Source of the DNA: Bog-473 sp963770645
GTDB taxonomy: Bacteria; Actinomycetota; Acidimicrobiia; Acidimicrobiales; RAAP-2
Assembly: GCA_963770645.1 (NCBI GenBank)
Contig: CAVYQL010000004.1
Location: 434,001 to 498,000, forward strand
Reading direction: 5' to 3'
Length of the DNA: 64,000 bases
Each line of letters begins with the position of its first letter. The stretch's first letter is position 1. A program made the position numbers and the translations under genes. Positions 18,353-29,270 of the stretch are shown here, in pieces. A model generated the notes under the pieces. It saw nothing but the letters and a program-made list of their open reading frames with translations. It was not told where the DNA came from and made no database searches.

Positions 18353-19463
18353 ATGCAATCGCCGGAGCTGGAGGTGGCTGCGTTCTATCTGCCCCAGTTC
18401 CATGAGATTCCCGAGAATGATCAATGGTGGGGACCGGGATTCACGGAATGGACCACAGTGCGCCACGCTGCGGCCGATCTATCCCGGCCACTTGCAACCA
18501 CAGATACCAACGACGCTCGGCTACTACTCTCTGGACGAACCAGAGACACTGCATCGTCAGTTCTCCCTCGCTTCAGGACACGGGATTACCGCGTTCTGCA
18601 TGTACGCCTACTGGTTCAGCGGCCGACGTCTGCTCGAGAAGCCACTCCGAATATCCTCCGGACTCCGAGTCTCGGGATCCGCTACTTCCTTTGTTGGGCA
18701 AACGAAAGCTGGTCGCGAGCCTGGGACGGTGGAGAGGACGATCTTCTGCTGCAGCAACGTCACTCTGCGCACGGTGATGTTCGGATCGTTGACGACTTGG
18801 CGGAGCATTTTGCCGACGACCGTTACGTGCGGATCAAACGGAGACCCACTCTTCTTGATCTACCGAGCCGAATTGCTCGATGAGCCACGCCGAACGATCG
18901 ATTCACTGCGCAAGAGAGCGCAAGAAACTCGGTATTGGCGACCTTCACCTGTCGATGGTCCAGAGCTTCAACCTTCGGGACCCGGACGTTTACGGATTCG
19001 ATTCCAGCGGTTGAGTTCGTACCCCATCGGTTCCGTGGAGCCGCCAACATCATTGATCCATCGAGTCCAGAGTCACCGCAGCTCTACGACCCATTGTCAT
19101 GGACCGGGACCCTCGTTGACTACAACCGTACGGTTCAATGGGCTCTGTCAAAGCCCACACCGGAGTTCCGGTGGTTTCGCTCAGCGATGCCCGGCTGGGA
19201 CAATTCACCACGTCGGGGAAATCGATCTGTCGTCTACGTCGACGACAACACATCGGCGTTTTGTCGATGGCTCGACGGCATCGTCGACCACACGTTTCGG
19301 TTCGGAGATCCCGAAGCCCGACTGCATCTTTATCAACTCATGGAACGAGTGGGGGGAAGGAACCCAACTCGAACCGGATCTTGACCGGGGTGATGCTCGC
19401 ATCAGCGCTGTGGCTTCTGCAGTGGAGCGAGCCTACGCGTTGTCGCGCTCTGGCGAGCGGTGA
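18353..19463 (+). CDS. WbsX-like glycoside hydrolase 99-type glycan enzyme, at least five frame breaks
   Basis: Read through alternating frames this is one protein of about 370 residues of the WbsX family (GH99-like domain). Visible are EVAAFYLPQFHEIPENDQWW, GPGFTEWTTVRHA, GYYSLDEPETLHRQF, HGITAFCMYAYWFSGRRLLE, YFLCWANESWSRAWDG, then DPLFLIYR and the terminal FINSWNEWGEGTQLEPD. Family members occur in O-antigen and polysaccharide clusters and are annotated as glycosyltransferases or endo-acting hydrolases. It directly follows the GT2-GT4 protein. Conservation across every break argues for sequence errors. Confidence 0.68.
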
Positions 19464-19475
19464 GCCCGAAGAGCC

Positions 19476-19752
19476 TCAAGCTTCCGCGATACGGTGCCGC
19501 AACTTCCGTATCGGCTCGAGAGGCGCGCCAGGTGAGCGAGCCGCGGATCAACGCATTCTCCGCCTCGAGCTCCCTGATAGTCCCTCGAAGGTCATCCTCG
19601 ACAAAGTTGAACTCGCGTTCGCGCCTCTGATCTTCAGCGAGGAAGGCGGTGGCAGACGCGTTGCTGCAGTTCGAGGAGTCGCATCCCTAACTGCTCTCTC
19701 TCTCGCGTCGCAGCAGCTGTACCTCTTCTTCGAGACGTGAGACCTCACTCAT
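19476..19752 (-). CDS. Small coiled-coil protein, two frame breaks
   Basis: Starting at the ATG at 19752, the reading is MSEVSRLEEEVQLLRRERES. After an indel it continues DDLRGTIRELEAENALIRGS, and after a second TWRASRPIRKLRHRIAEA with a TGA at 19476. That is about 92 residues of heptad-patterned helix with a basic tail like those at the C-termini of many surface glycosyltransferases. Its ATG overlaps the stop of the upstream GT4 gene (ATGA, 19749-19752), so it may be coupled to, or originally part of, that enzyme. Function unknown. Confidence 0.5.
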
Positions 19753-21740
19753 GGTTGGTTCTCCAGGGGATTCAGCACGGTTCCGAGGTCGAACTCCCGG
19801 TCCGCCAGGAGCCCTTGGAGCACGCGAACGATCAGCTTCCGATAACCCTGCGACCCGTGCCGATCGTGCGCCACCTCCCCTGCCGCCGTTGCGACCTGTT
19901 TCAACTCGCTATCTGGTTTCTCAAGTACTAGGTGTAACAGGCCGACAAGAGCCTCCAAGTCGCTATCGTCAACCAACCGGTCTTACCGTCATCGATGAGG
20001 TCGGCAATGCCGTACACATCGGTGGAGATAACCTGCAGTTCGAATGCCATCGCTTCCAGGATTGAACGGGGCAGAGATTCCATGTCTGAGGCACAGAGGA
20101 ACAGATCGCACATTTCGTACCATGGATAGATCTCCGACGTCACAGGAATGACGTGAATACGGTCATTGTTGCGAGTTCGTTCGATCTGGCGTTCTACGGC
20201 CTCGCAATACCCACTCGAATTGCTCTGACGAACACGAGATGGAGGTTCTCATGGACCACGGAGAGCTCGTCAAAGGCAGCCACGATGGCTCCTTGCGCCT
20301 TACGTGGTTCCATCGTCCCCATCACGAGGATCATCTTGTCCGTGTCCTTGAATCCCGCGAAAGAACGCAGCTCGGCGCGTTACGGAGTTGGCGATATGCG
20401 TCGATCTCCAGATCCACGCCGAGCCACGACGTAGCTGGGCTCTTGGCCAATGCACTTCGTCGAACAGCTCCGCTGTTCTCGACGCCTCGAAGATCAGTCC
20501 CTTGGGCAGTTGGAAAAGCTCCGCGATCCTCTTCTTCGCTCGGGGATCCATGCCGGCAGGCCCGTAGGCCAAGTAGCAGTAGACCCCAAAGTCCAAGCTC
20601 TCATGGATCGCCCAAAGGCTGGGGATTCCAACTCGTTCTGCTGCATCGACCGCGGAAACGCCGTGATCGTGTTCACCAAGACCACCCCACCGCTGTTCAG
20701 TTTGAACAGGAGCGCCAACTCGTGAACCTGACCTTCGTAGCTGAAGACAGAATCCATCGGGGAGTAAGACGTGATGTGCACTGGAATGTCCATTCCCTCG
20801 AGCGTGTCCCTGAGTGGGCCGTCGGAGAAGGAGATGACGCGACAGCTCATGCCCTTTTGGGTCCGCAACTCGCGGAGCAGCTCCAATAACCAAAGCTGCC
20901 CACCGCCGTAACCCAGGTCATGCGTGAAGACGACAACGTTGGCGCGCGTGCTTGAGATCTCCGTCAGAGTGGCTTCGTTTCGCATGCGTGCGTAGGCTCA
21001 CGAGATCCGACGATTCCAGCGGATCCTCGGCGACCCACGTGACGGCGCGGCCGTCGGGTCTCCATCTTTCGCCTTTCAGGCTTGTCGCTTCGACGGAGAT
21101 GAGAGACATATCGCCCCTCGGGACGTGGCGCACATTGACGAACGCTTCGAATCCGGCCACAGCTGCGTCTTTGTGCAGCGAAGTGGGGACGAGTTGATTC
21201 ACGTAGACCCGTGCCCGCCCGACACTCATCCCATCGACGAAGACCTCGACTTTGGCGACGTGCGAGTCATCGAAGAGGCACCAACCGCGAACCAGGAGCA
21301 CCTCGCCGTCGATGTTCGACCCATCCTCTGGGAAATCGAGGAACCCCGTGCCCCCGGTTCTCACCTTCGACGAAGGCTCCACCATCAAATGACGCCGTGC
21401 AACACGAGTCTCGCCGTTTGCCCGCGCCATTACCGTCATCAGTGCTGGTCCGGGGTCGACATCGCTCACGTCGATTTGCGCGGACCATTCCACGCAGTCG
21501 GACCGTCCCACCGATTGGGTCGGCAGCACGAAGCGCGGTCACCGGAGCATTTTTCGCCACCTGAACTCGCACCTGAGCCGCATCCGCACGCTCGACGCCC
21601 TCCAGGTGTCCCGCTAGAAGGAGATCCCCCTGCGCCGAAGGTTCGCTGGCGTCAGGTTGATCGATAATGAGCGTCAATGGGTGAGACGGTCGTCCACCGC
21701 CACGAGGAAGTCCCATCCTTTCCTTGCTGCGTTCGCTCAC
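19749..21740 (-). CDS. GT4 glycosyltransferase with N-terminal beta-rich domain, multiple frame breaks
   Basis: This is an inferred protein of about 660 residues. The first 250 (PLTLIIDQPDASEP onward, then a VDGMSVGRARVYVNQLVP strand set) look like an immunoglobulin-like beta domain. A GT4 enzyme follows: NVVVFTHDLGYGGGQLWLLE, PSLWAIHESLDFG, MILVMGTMEPRKAQGAIVAA, WYEMCDLFLCASDMESLPRS, ILEAMAFELQVISTDVYGIA. Breaks lie near 21500, 20970, 20560, 20370, 20150 and 19960. The GTG at 21740 overlaps the epimerase stop (GTGA). It would transfer a sugar in the cytoplasm; the role of the extra domain is unknown. Confidence 0.65.
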
Positions 21741-22734
21741 GACACATGCGGAAGGGGAATGTGTCCTGCCCGCTCACTGTGCCGGGACACCAGGTCACGC
21801 CAGGTTGAGGCGATGCCATCGCGCAAGGCTCGCGGGTGGTAGTCGATCAGATTCTGAAGGACACCAATGTCGAGCTGCACGCGGGGAACATCGAAATCAC
21901 GAGCCGGTCGGCGGTCGATGGCAAGTGGTCGACCTGTTATCTCCTGGGTCAGCCTGTGGACTTCCCTGAGGCTCGCATGCGTGCCGCTTCCGACGTTGAT
22001 GACCTGTGGACCGCCCTCGAAATTCACCAGGCAGGCCGTGGCGTAGCCGATGTCTTCCACGTGTACAAAGTCACGAGACACAGTTCCGTCACCGAAGACA
22101 ACGACCGGTTCGCCGCTCAGGCAGTGTTCGAGGGTTGTCCCGATGATCCCCTGTCCTCGCGCTCCGGTTTGGCCTGGACCATACGCATTGGCGACTCGCA
22201 AGATCCGGACGGGCGCCGAACTCAACGCTCCGTATCGGAGCACGAATCGCTCAGCCGTGAGCCTCGTGATGCCGTAGACGCTCAATGGAGCGGTCGGGGC
22301 GTCCTCGGGAGTCGGAAAGGCGTCGGTTCGCCCATAGACGGTTCCGCCCGACGACAGGAAGGTCAGCGGGACGCTGGGACCCCTTCCCAGTTGATCGATC
22401 AACTCGAGAAGCGGTTGCAGGATCAGGGACAGATCGAGCTGGGGCTCTTGCTCTGCCTCTCCCGGCATCAACGAGCTCAAGGCGAAGACGATGTGCCCGA
22501 CGTCCCGCAAGCTTCAGCCAGCGTGGCCGTGACTCCTGCGTCGCCAATGACGAATTCCGCACCTTCGGTGAGCTGTTCAGTCGGACCTGAGGGAGCCCGC
22601 CGGGTCAGTGACGTCACCTGATTCCCCTGGTCAAGGAGGCTTCTTATGATGCGTGAACCGATGAAGCCCGACCCGATTACCAGGGTCGACGGTAGTTCCC
22701 CGCGAGGCGACGCGACTCGTCCGGACCCCTGCAC
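21737..22734 (-). CDS. NAD-dependent sugar epimerase/dehydratase, one frame break
   Basis: This extended SDR of about 330 residues has the Rossmann motif STLVIGSGFIGSRII, then after one indel near 22500 RDVGHIVFALSSLM, SSGGTVYGRTDAFP, the catalytic tyrosine and lysine region YGITRLTAERFVLRYG (Y-x3-R rather than Y-x3-K), VRILRVANAYGPGQ, and RDFVHVEDIGYA. It belongs to the UDP-glucose 4-epimerase-like group and would make a nucleotide sugar for this locus. It heads a three-gene minus-strand unit with the GT4 and coiled-coil genes. A TATAAT box just upstream suggests a leaderless message starting at the GTG at 22734. Confidence 0.75.
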
Positions 22735-22741
22735 GCACGGT

Positions 22742-22747
22742 ATTATA
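22742..22747 (-). promoter_or_regulatory. -10 box for a leaderless epimerase transcript
   Basis: On the minus strand a perfect TATAAT spans 22747-22742, with its last base 7 bases before the GTG at 22734. Transcription would begin at or one base from the start codon, the usual actinobacterial leaderless arrangement. No convincing -35 is seen. The divergent methyltransferase starts at 22849. Confidence 0.45.
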
Positions 22748-22848
22748 CGTACCTCGGTGCTCGGCCCCGGGGGTTACGCAGTCGGCGCTTTCACGCCTGC
22801 TCTCGAGCCTCTTCGCTGTCACGTCGAGCGGTTTGCTCGCTACCTTGC

Positions 22849-23768
22849 ATGCTTGACTCCTCCTCCTCCGCGTCCGCTTCTTCTGGTGAATCCGGATCAC
22901 CGTGTCGGATCTGCGGGTCGCCAGTCGAAACGGTCGGGCAGCCGCTATGGTCAGTTTGCTCGGAGATCTTTCACGATCGGCAGGTGCCCACAGTGCGGAT
23001 TCGCATGCGTTGTTGACCCTTGGCTCGACTACGACCTCATTTACGACAACGAGTACTACGAGGGACGTGGCGCTGACCCCCATGTCGATTACATCGCAGC
23101 CCTGTCGGATCCCGACAGGACGACACAGAAGTACGAGTGGCGCGGAGTCCTGACATGCGTGCGACGGATCGCGCCGGTGACCGACGTAACCCGCTGGCTG
23201 GACTACGGGTGCGGAGTCGGCGGACTCGTGCAATATCTCAGAGGCCACGGCATACGGAATGCGGTCGGTTTCGAGCAGGGTTGGAGCGTCGAGCGGCTCG
23301 CCGAAAAAGGGATCCCGCACGTCCAAGTACAGGATCTCCCGGACCTCGCCGGAACGTTCGATGTCGTCACCGCAATTGAGGTGATCGAACACGCAATCGA
23401 TCCCCTCGCGGAGCTCCGCAGGATGCGAGGGTTGCTGAAACCCGGAGGAGTCCTCTTTCTCACCACCGGCAACGCGGAGCCGTACCGTCACAAACTTTCG
23501 GAGTGGCGCTACATCATGCCCGAGGTCCATATCTCGCTGTTCGAACCCGGGACCCTGGCGCTCGCCCTGGGCAAGGCGGGGTTCGTGGCCGAATACCCCG
23601 GATTCGGCCCAGGATGGACTGACATGTACAAGGCGAAAGCACTCCGGACCCTGGGCGTACAGCGGACCGGGCCCGATCAGCAGTCTCCCTCCGTGGCCGG
23701 TCCTTGCCAGGGCATTCGAGACTCGGCTGCGGCTCGCCCGGCAACCGATCGGCGTGGCAATTGAGTAG
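22849..23768 (+). CDS. Zinc-ribbon SAM methyltransferase, two frame breaks
   Basis: This protein of about 305 residues has an N-terminal CRICGSPVETVG and, after an indel near 22940, FTIGRCPQCGFACVVD; the two C-x2-C pairs suggest a zinc ribbon. The methyltransferase core follows: RWLDYGCGVGGLVQYLRG (motif I), FDVVTAIEVIEHAIDPLAEL, and LLKPGGVLFLTTGN. A second break near 23660 restores a conserved-looking end, LPPWPVLARAFETRLRLARQ, with a TAG at 23766. Such enzymes C- or O-methylate nucleotide sugars or glycans. It is divergent from the epimerase and followed by the membrane GT2. Confidence 0.72.
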
Positions 23769-23835
23769 TCCGAACAGAGGCGCCCCATGTACCCTCTCCC
23801 GATGGGCCACGGGGCGCCTCGGACAACTTCCCTCA

Positions 23836-25103
23836 GTGACCTCAGACGTGACCCTGCTCGTGCCCCCAGACGATGTCCCCGAGCCGGAGGTCTCCATCGT
23901 GGTGCCGGCGCTCAACGAGGAGATGACCATCACGGTCTTTGTCGACTGGTGCAAGGAGGGTCTACGACGGATCGGCGCGAAGGAGAGATCCTCATCGTCG
24001 ACAGCTCGTCCGATCGGACCCCCGAACTGGCCGTCGCAGCTGGAGCCCGTGTGCTGCGCACGCCAAAACGAGGGCTCGGTCGAGCGTACATCGATGCTCT
24101 CCCGTACATCCGTGGACGGTACGTCGTGATGGGCGACGCCGACTGCACATATGACTTCCGGGAACTTGGTCTCTTCATTGAGAAGCTTCGTGATGGTTAC
24201 GAATTCGCCATGGGTTCTCGATGGCTGGGATCCATCGAGGATGGGTCAATGCCGCCACTCCATCGTTACTTCGGCACGCCTCTCACCACTTCGATTCTCA
24301 ACAGGATCTACGGGAGCGACTTCAGCGACATTCACTGCGGTATGCGTGCGATGACCCGCGATGCGCTCATCCGGATCGGTCTCACTTCGCAGTCATGGGA
24401 GTACGCCTCGGAGATGGTGCTCAAGGCTGTACGGCTGAATCTCCGCACCGTCGAGGTGCCGGTCACGTTCTACAAGGACCGGGACGGCAGGCTCTCGCAT
24501 CACAAACGGGCGGGCTGGTTCAGTCCATTTCAGGCGGCATGGATCAATCTGCGCGCGATGTTCATTTACCGTGCCGAGTACTTCATGCTCAAGCCTGGAT
24601 TGATCATCATGCTTCTCGGGTTGCTGTTGACGCTCCCCTTGAGCTTTGGACCCATCGTGATCGGGCCTGTGACGCTCAGCCTCTACTGGATGCTCTTTGG
24701 TCTCACCCTCAGCATTCTCGGATTGCAAAGTTTCTTTTTCGGGGTACTAGCCCAGATCTTCTGCGACCATTCCGGCCTGGCGCGTCTCCGGTGGTCCAAC
24801 GTGTTCCGCTACACCAGGGCGATGGGGGTGAGCGCTCTTGTCTTCATCGTCGGGCTCATTCCAGCGGTGAATGTCGTGGTGTACTACCTGTCGCACGATC
24901 AGCGGCTCCCCTCCCCTGCAAGCTGGATTGATCATCTGGGAGTCACAGGGATTCTCCTGATGATCATTGGTTTCTCGGGCTTCTGCTTCACGCTCCTGCT
25001 GCATTCGACCGGTATCCAGTACGGCTCCGCCGTCGTCGCCGTAGCCCCATCCTCCGAACTGATGCCGGATCTCGCTGGCCGTCACTACGCACCGGAGGTC
25101 TAG
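23836..25103 (+). CDS. Membrane-anchored GT2, dolichyl-phosphate mannose synthase-like, one frame break
   Basis: From GTG 23836 the reading is PEVSIVVPALNEEMTITVFV. One indel near 23985 leads to EILIVDSSSDRTPELAVAAG, LRTPKRGLGRAYIDAL, and the metal-binding YVVMGDADCTYDF. The catalytic domain ends near 245 with VPVTFYKDRDGRLSHHKRAG. About five membrane spans follow (for example LKPGLIIMLLGLLLTLPLSF). The family makes polyprenyl-phosphate sugars or acts on lipid-linked glycans at the inner face. The next gene starts at the very next base (25104), so the two are co-transcribed. Confidence 0.8.
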
Positions 25104-25807
25104 GTGGCGAGCAGTGCGACCTGGCCAAAGCAACGCACCCCTTTGACGGCGGAGCAGCAAGCGGCGCTCGAAGATTGGTACGAGGAGTTCCTGTGCACCG
25201 TCCTGACTGACAATTACGGCTGGATCGAGCGCTTCAATGACCGCTACGCGCTACGTAGCGCAACTGCCGGGAGTCTCGGACGCTCGAGATCGGGCCCGGG
25301 AACGGTTCGCATCTGAAGGTCGAGGACCTGTCGGCGCATGAGGAATACGTGGCACTCGAATTGCGACCCTTCCTGTCACACCAGATCGGTCAGCATCCAA
25401 ATCTAAAGGTGGTCGTGGGGGATTGTCAGGATCACCTGCCCTTCGAAGACGACACATTCGATCGGGTACTGGCCATCCATGTGCTCGAGCACCTTGACAA
25501 CCTGCCCGCAGCACTCCAGGAGGTAGCCAGGGTCCTGAAACCTTCCGGCCTGTTCTCAGTGGTCATTCCCGCTGAAGGCGGAACTGCCTATGCACTCGGC
25601 CGGCGGGCGACGGTGCAGCGCCGGTTCGAAAAGCGGTACAACATCTCCTACCGAGAGGTGATCCGGTACGAGCACATCAATACCGCGCGCGAGGTTCTGA
25701 GTGAGCTGCGGCGTGTCTTTCGGGTCGAACACCGAACGTTCTTTCCCACACGTCTGCCTTCGGTCGATCTGAACGTCACGATCGGGCTGACGCTGTCTGT
25801 GCGTTAG
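25104..25807 (+). CDS. SAM-dependent methyltransferase, one frame break
   Basis: The GTG at 25104 opens EEFLCTVLTDNYGWIERFND. A one-base change near 25285 restores TLEIGPGNGSHLKVEDL (motif I), then LPFEDDTFDRVLAIHVLEHL and ARVLKPSGLFSVVIPAEGG. This is a typical class I methyltransferase of about 234 residues. It lies directly after the membrane GT2 with no gap and before a polytopic membrane protein, so it probably methylates a lipid-linked saccharide. Substrate unknown. Confidence 0.75.
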
Positions 25808-25889
25808 ACGAATGGGCGTATCTTCCCCCAACGCTCCGCTCGACCTCTAGCCTGGAACCCTCTACGTCGACGCGCTCGAAACGGACAAC

Positions 25890-27661
25890 GTGACCAGATC
25901 GAAGACGCCAACCCGCTCATCGGCGCGAGGGTCGCCTCGGGAGGTGGCGAACGGCGTTGTCGACCCGCGCGGCTGCCGCCGGTCACCTACGCCGTGGCCC
26001 TGACGGTGCTGGTGACCCTCATCGATGCCATCTGGGCTGCTCGCGACCACACCGGACCCTCCTGGGACCAGTCGCACTACCTCACGGTCACCTGGATCTT
26101 TCAACAGACGCTGGACCATCACGGTCCTATCAACCTGATCCGTGCGATCTACACCACGGACCCCGGACGTGCGCCGTTGTTCGTGGTGGCCATGCTGCCC
26201 TTCTCCTACCTCTTTCGCGACGGCCCGGAAATGGGCCTGGCACTGAACGTCCTGATGTGGCCGGTCATTCTGTTGTCAGCCGGAGCGGTGGCCAAGGAAG
26301 CATTCAACGAGAGAGGCCCGGCTCATCACGATTGTCGCGCTGGCTCCGATGCCTGGGCTGGTTCCATTCGCCCACACGCAGCTCCAGGACTTCACGCTGG
26401 CGAGCATCGGCACCTTTGCCATTTGGCTCATTCTTCGCACCCGGAACCTCGACAGCACCCGGGTCAGCGTCGCGCTCGGCGTCGTCCTTGCGTTGGGGAC
26501 GTTGACCAAGATCTCATTCGTCGTCGTCGTCTTCGTCCCCTTGCTCGTCACGGCCTTCTACCGACTGATGACGGGTCTCCGGACTCGTGGCTCGAAGTCC
26601 TTGTGGATGGAGTTCCGCCGGCCGCTGATCAACGTCGTCGTGGTGGGCGTACTGGCGATCGGGCTCTCACTTCTGTGGTACGTCCCGAACTGGTCCGCGA
26701 CCCGCGCCTACCTGAACGCGGCATTCATGCAACAACCTGGGACGGTTGCGCATCCCCTTGCCCTGCACAACCTCGAGGTGTTCGGGCTCTCAGATGGTCA
26801 ATTCCGGCGTGGGGCTGTTCTTCTTCTTGCTCGCGCTCGCCGTGCTTTTGCTCAGCGTGCCGCAGCTGCTCACGTTACGATTGCGCAACTGGCTCACCTG
26901 GTTCAGGCCTGGCTACGGTGCCTTTTTGATCGGTTGGGTCGCAATCCCTGTGATGGCGGTGGCGGCAAGCACCAACCAGGCGGAGCGTTATGCCGTCGCT
27001 TCGCTCCCGGCCGCAGCGGTCATCCTCGCTGGCCTCATCACGGGCCTTCCCTGGGCGTCCATTCGCCGGGTTACTGTCGCCTTCCTCGTGGCAGTCGCCG
27101 TTGACGCGGCGCTGTACACGAGCCTCGCTGGATTCACACTTCCGCTCATCCCGTCCTACGTGGCTTTCTCGACCCCGTTCGGCACGGCGTCCGCCCAAGT
27201 GTTGAGCCCTCCAGGGTTAGGGGACGCGCCGTTTCCCTCGTCTCAGAACTACTCGCTGAATGTCATCAAGTATCTTGAATCCAAGAGTCGCGGCTCGTCT
27301 GGAAGAATCGAGCGGCGCACGATCGCGCTCCTCGAGCTCCAGGGCTATCTCAACGGGAACAACCTGCCCTACTGGGCCGACATCCGCCACGACCCCTTCA
27401 CATTTGCCACCCTCTTTCGAGCACAGTCGACCGGCGCATTGGCCGCCGAATTCGAAGACCTACGATTTCGCGCTGTACATCGCGCAGCCTCCAGCCTCGC
27501 AGGAGGCTGCGAACGGAAGGACCGGCGAACTGAACGCCACCGCGGCCACGCGCCAGATGACTCCACAGCTCTTCGCCCTCTTCAAGCCACACCCAGCCAG
27601 GATTTTTGCCGGAGCGGGCCAGGCCCAGGGCGACTATGTGCTTGTATTGGAGCGCCCGTGA
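25890..27661 (+). CDS. GT39/GT-C-like polytopic membrane glycosyltransferase, three or more frame breaks
   Basis: This is an inferred protein of about 590 residues with roughly ten membrane spans. After the first span (VALTVLVTLIDAIWAARD) a loop carries TGPSWDQSHYL, a place where GT39/GT83-type enzymes hold a catalytic aspartate. Later pieces in other frames are LVPFAHTQLQDFTLASIGTF, FVPLLVTAFYRLMTGLRTRG, FLIGWVAIPVMAVAASTNQA and a soluble tail FALFKPHPARIFAGAGQAQG. Breaks lie near 25970, 26310, 26800 and 27460. The start at GTG 25890 is uncertain. It probably moves a sugar from a polyprenyl carrier to a glycan outside the membrane. Confidence 0.65.
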
Positions 27662-27688
27662 TGCCATTCACTCCATGAAGAATGACCA

Positions 27689-28290
27689 GTGGCGCCCCTA
27701 AACTTCAGCCAGGAATTCCTCGCCGAGGCCGTCGCTGTGCTCGGGGCCGTCGATCGGGACGCAGTCGAGGCCTGTGCGCGGGGCTGAGCGACGTCCGGAC
27801 AGGGGAGGACGGCTCTTCGTCCTCGGGGTGGGCGGCTCAGCCGGCCACGCGTCCCATGCCGTCAACGACTTCCGGAAGATCTGTGGCTTCGAGGCCTACG
27901 CACCGACCGACAACGTCTCGGAGCTCACGGCCCGGACCAACGACGAGGGATGGGACACCTCCTTCTCGGAATGGCTGCGCGGCTCAAGGCTCGGCGCCGC
28001 CGACGGCGTCCTGGTCTTTTCGGTGGGCGGAGGTGATCCCGAGCGGGCGTGTCGGTCAACATCGTCCGGGCGCTCGAGCTGGCCCGGAAGCCGGCGCGTC
28101 GATCTTCGGCATCGTCGGGCGCGACGGGGGCTACACCGCCCAGGTCGCTGACGCCTGCGTCGTCCTGCCACCGCTCTTCGCTGATCACGTGACGCCGCTT
28201 ACCGAGGGTCTCTGTGCCGTCATGTGGCACCTGCTGGTCAGTCATCCGAGCCTGACCCGCCACTCGACGAAGTGGGAGTCCATGCGGTGA
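27689..28290 (+). CDS. SIS-domain phosphoheptose isomerase-like protein, three frame breaks
   Basis: From GTG 27689 the reading is LNFSQEFLAEAVAVLGAVDR. After indels near 27770 and 27800 in G runs comes FVLGVGGSAGHASHAVND, the sugar-phosphate binding loop, then NVSELTARTNDEGWDTSF, and after a break near 28045 VSVNIVRALELARKAGASIF and DACVVLPPLFADHVTPLTEG. The layout matches sedoheptulose-7-phosphate isomerase (GmhA-like), giving D-glycero-D-manno-heptose 7-phosphate. It is the first gene of a six-gene heptose operon; its TGA overlaps the next GTG (GTGA, 28287-28290). Confidence 0.76.
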
Positions 28291-29268
28291 GCTCATCCGT
28301 CCTCCAGCGCGTCTTCGTGGTCGGTGGCGCGGGGTTCATCGGGAGCCATTTCTGCGACCGGCTCCTGGGCCGCCCCGACGTCGCCTCCGTCACGATCTAC
28401 GACAACTTCTCCTCCGGCCGGCCGTGGCACATCGAGCACCATGCCGACGACGGCCGCTTCACCGTGGTCCACGGCGAGGTAGCCGACCTGGCCTCGCTCA
28501 CAGAAGCCATGCACGGCCACGACACCGTCATCCACCTGGCGTCCAACCCCGACATCGCCAAGGCGATGACCGAGCCGTCGGTCGACTTCGACGAGGGAAC
28601 GCTGCTCACCAACCACGTGGTCGAGGCCATGCGCCTGTCGGGCACCCGCCTCATCCTGTACGCCTCGGGCAGCGGCGTCTACGGCGACCTCGGCGAGTTC
28701 GAGGCGGACGAGGACCACGGACCGCTCGTTCCCGTCTCGACGTACGGAGCCAGCAAACTGGCCGGGGAGGCGCTGATCTCCTCGTACTCCTACATGTTCG
28801 ATCTCAGCGGGTGCGCCTTCCGGTTCGGCAACGTCGTCGGTCCCCGCCAGACCCACGGCGTCGGCTACGACTTCGTGCGCCGGCTCGAGCGGGATCCGTC
28901 ACGACTGCAGATCCTCGGTGACGGAAGCCAGTCGAAGTCGTACGTCCATGTGAGCGACGTCGTCGATGCAGTCCTGCTGGCCGCCGAAAAGGCGCCGAGG
29001 CCCTTCAGCGTCTACAACGTGGCGACCGGCGACTACATCACGGTCAGCGAAATCGCCGACCTGGCCCGACGAGGTCACCGGGACGACCTCGGCCGAGCTC
29101 GACTACACCGGCGGCGACCGGGGCTGGAAGGGCGACGTGCCCATCGTCCGTCTCAACACCGAGCGCATCCGCGCATTGGGCTGGGCCAATGCCATGAGCT
29201 CTCGCCAAGCCCTGCGGGCCTCCATGGTGTCCCTGCTGGCTGACAGCCGGGAAGGTAAGTTCGGGTAG
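28287..29268 (+). CDS. Extended SDR nucleotide-sugar epimerase, one frame break
   Basis: This protein of about 326 residues has VFVVGGAGFIGSHFCDRLLG, ASGSGVYGD, the catalytic YGASK, FRFGNVVGPRQTHGVGYDF and SKSYVHVSDVVDAVL, all intact. One indel near 29075 changes frame to EVTGTTSAELDYTGGDRGWK and a normal C-terminus (TERIRALGWANAMSSRQAL). In this operon it could epimerise or dehydrate the activated heptose, or make another nucleotide sugar. The start is GTG 28287, overlapping the isomerase stop. Confidence 0.78.
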
Positions 29269-29270
29269 GT

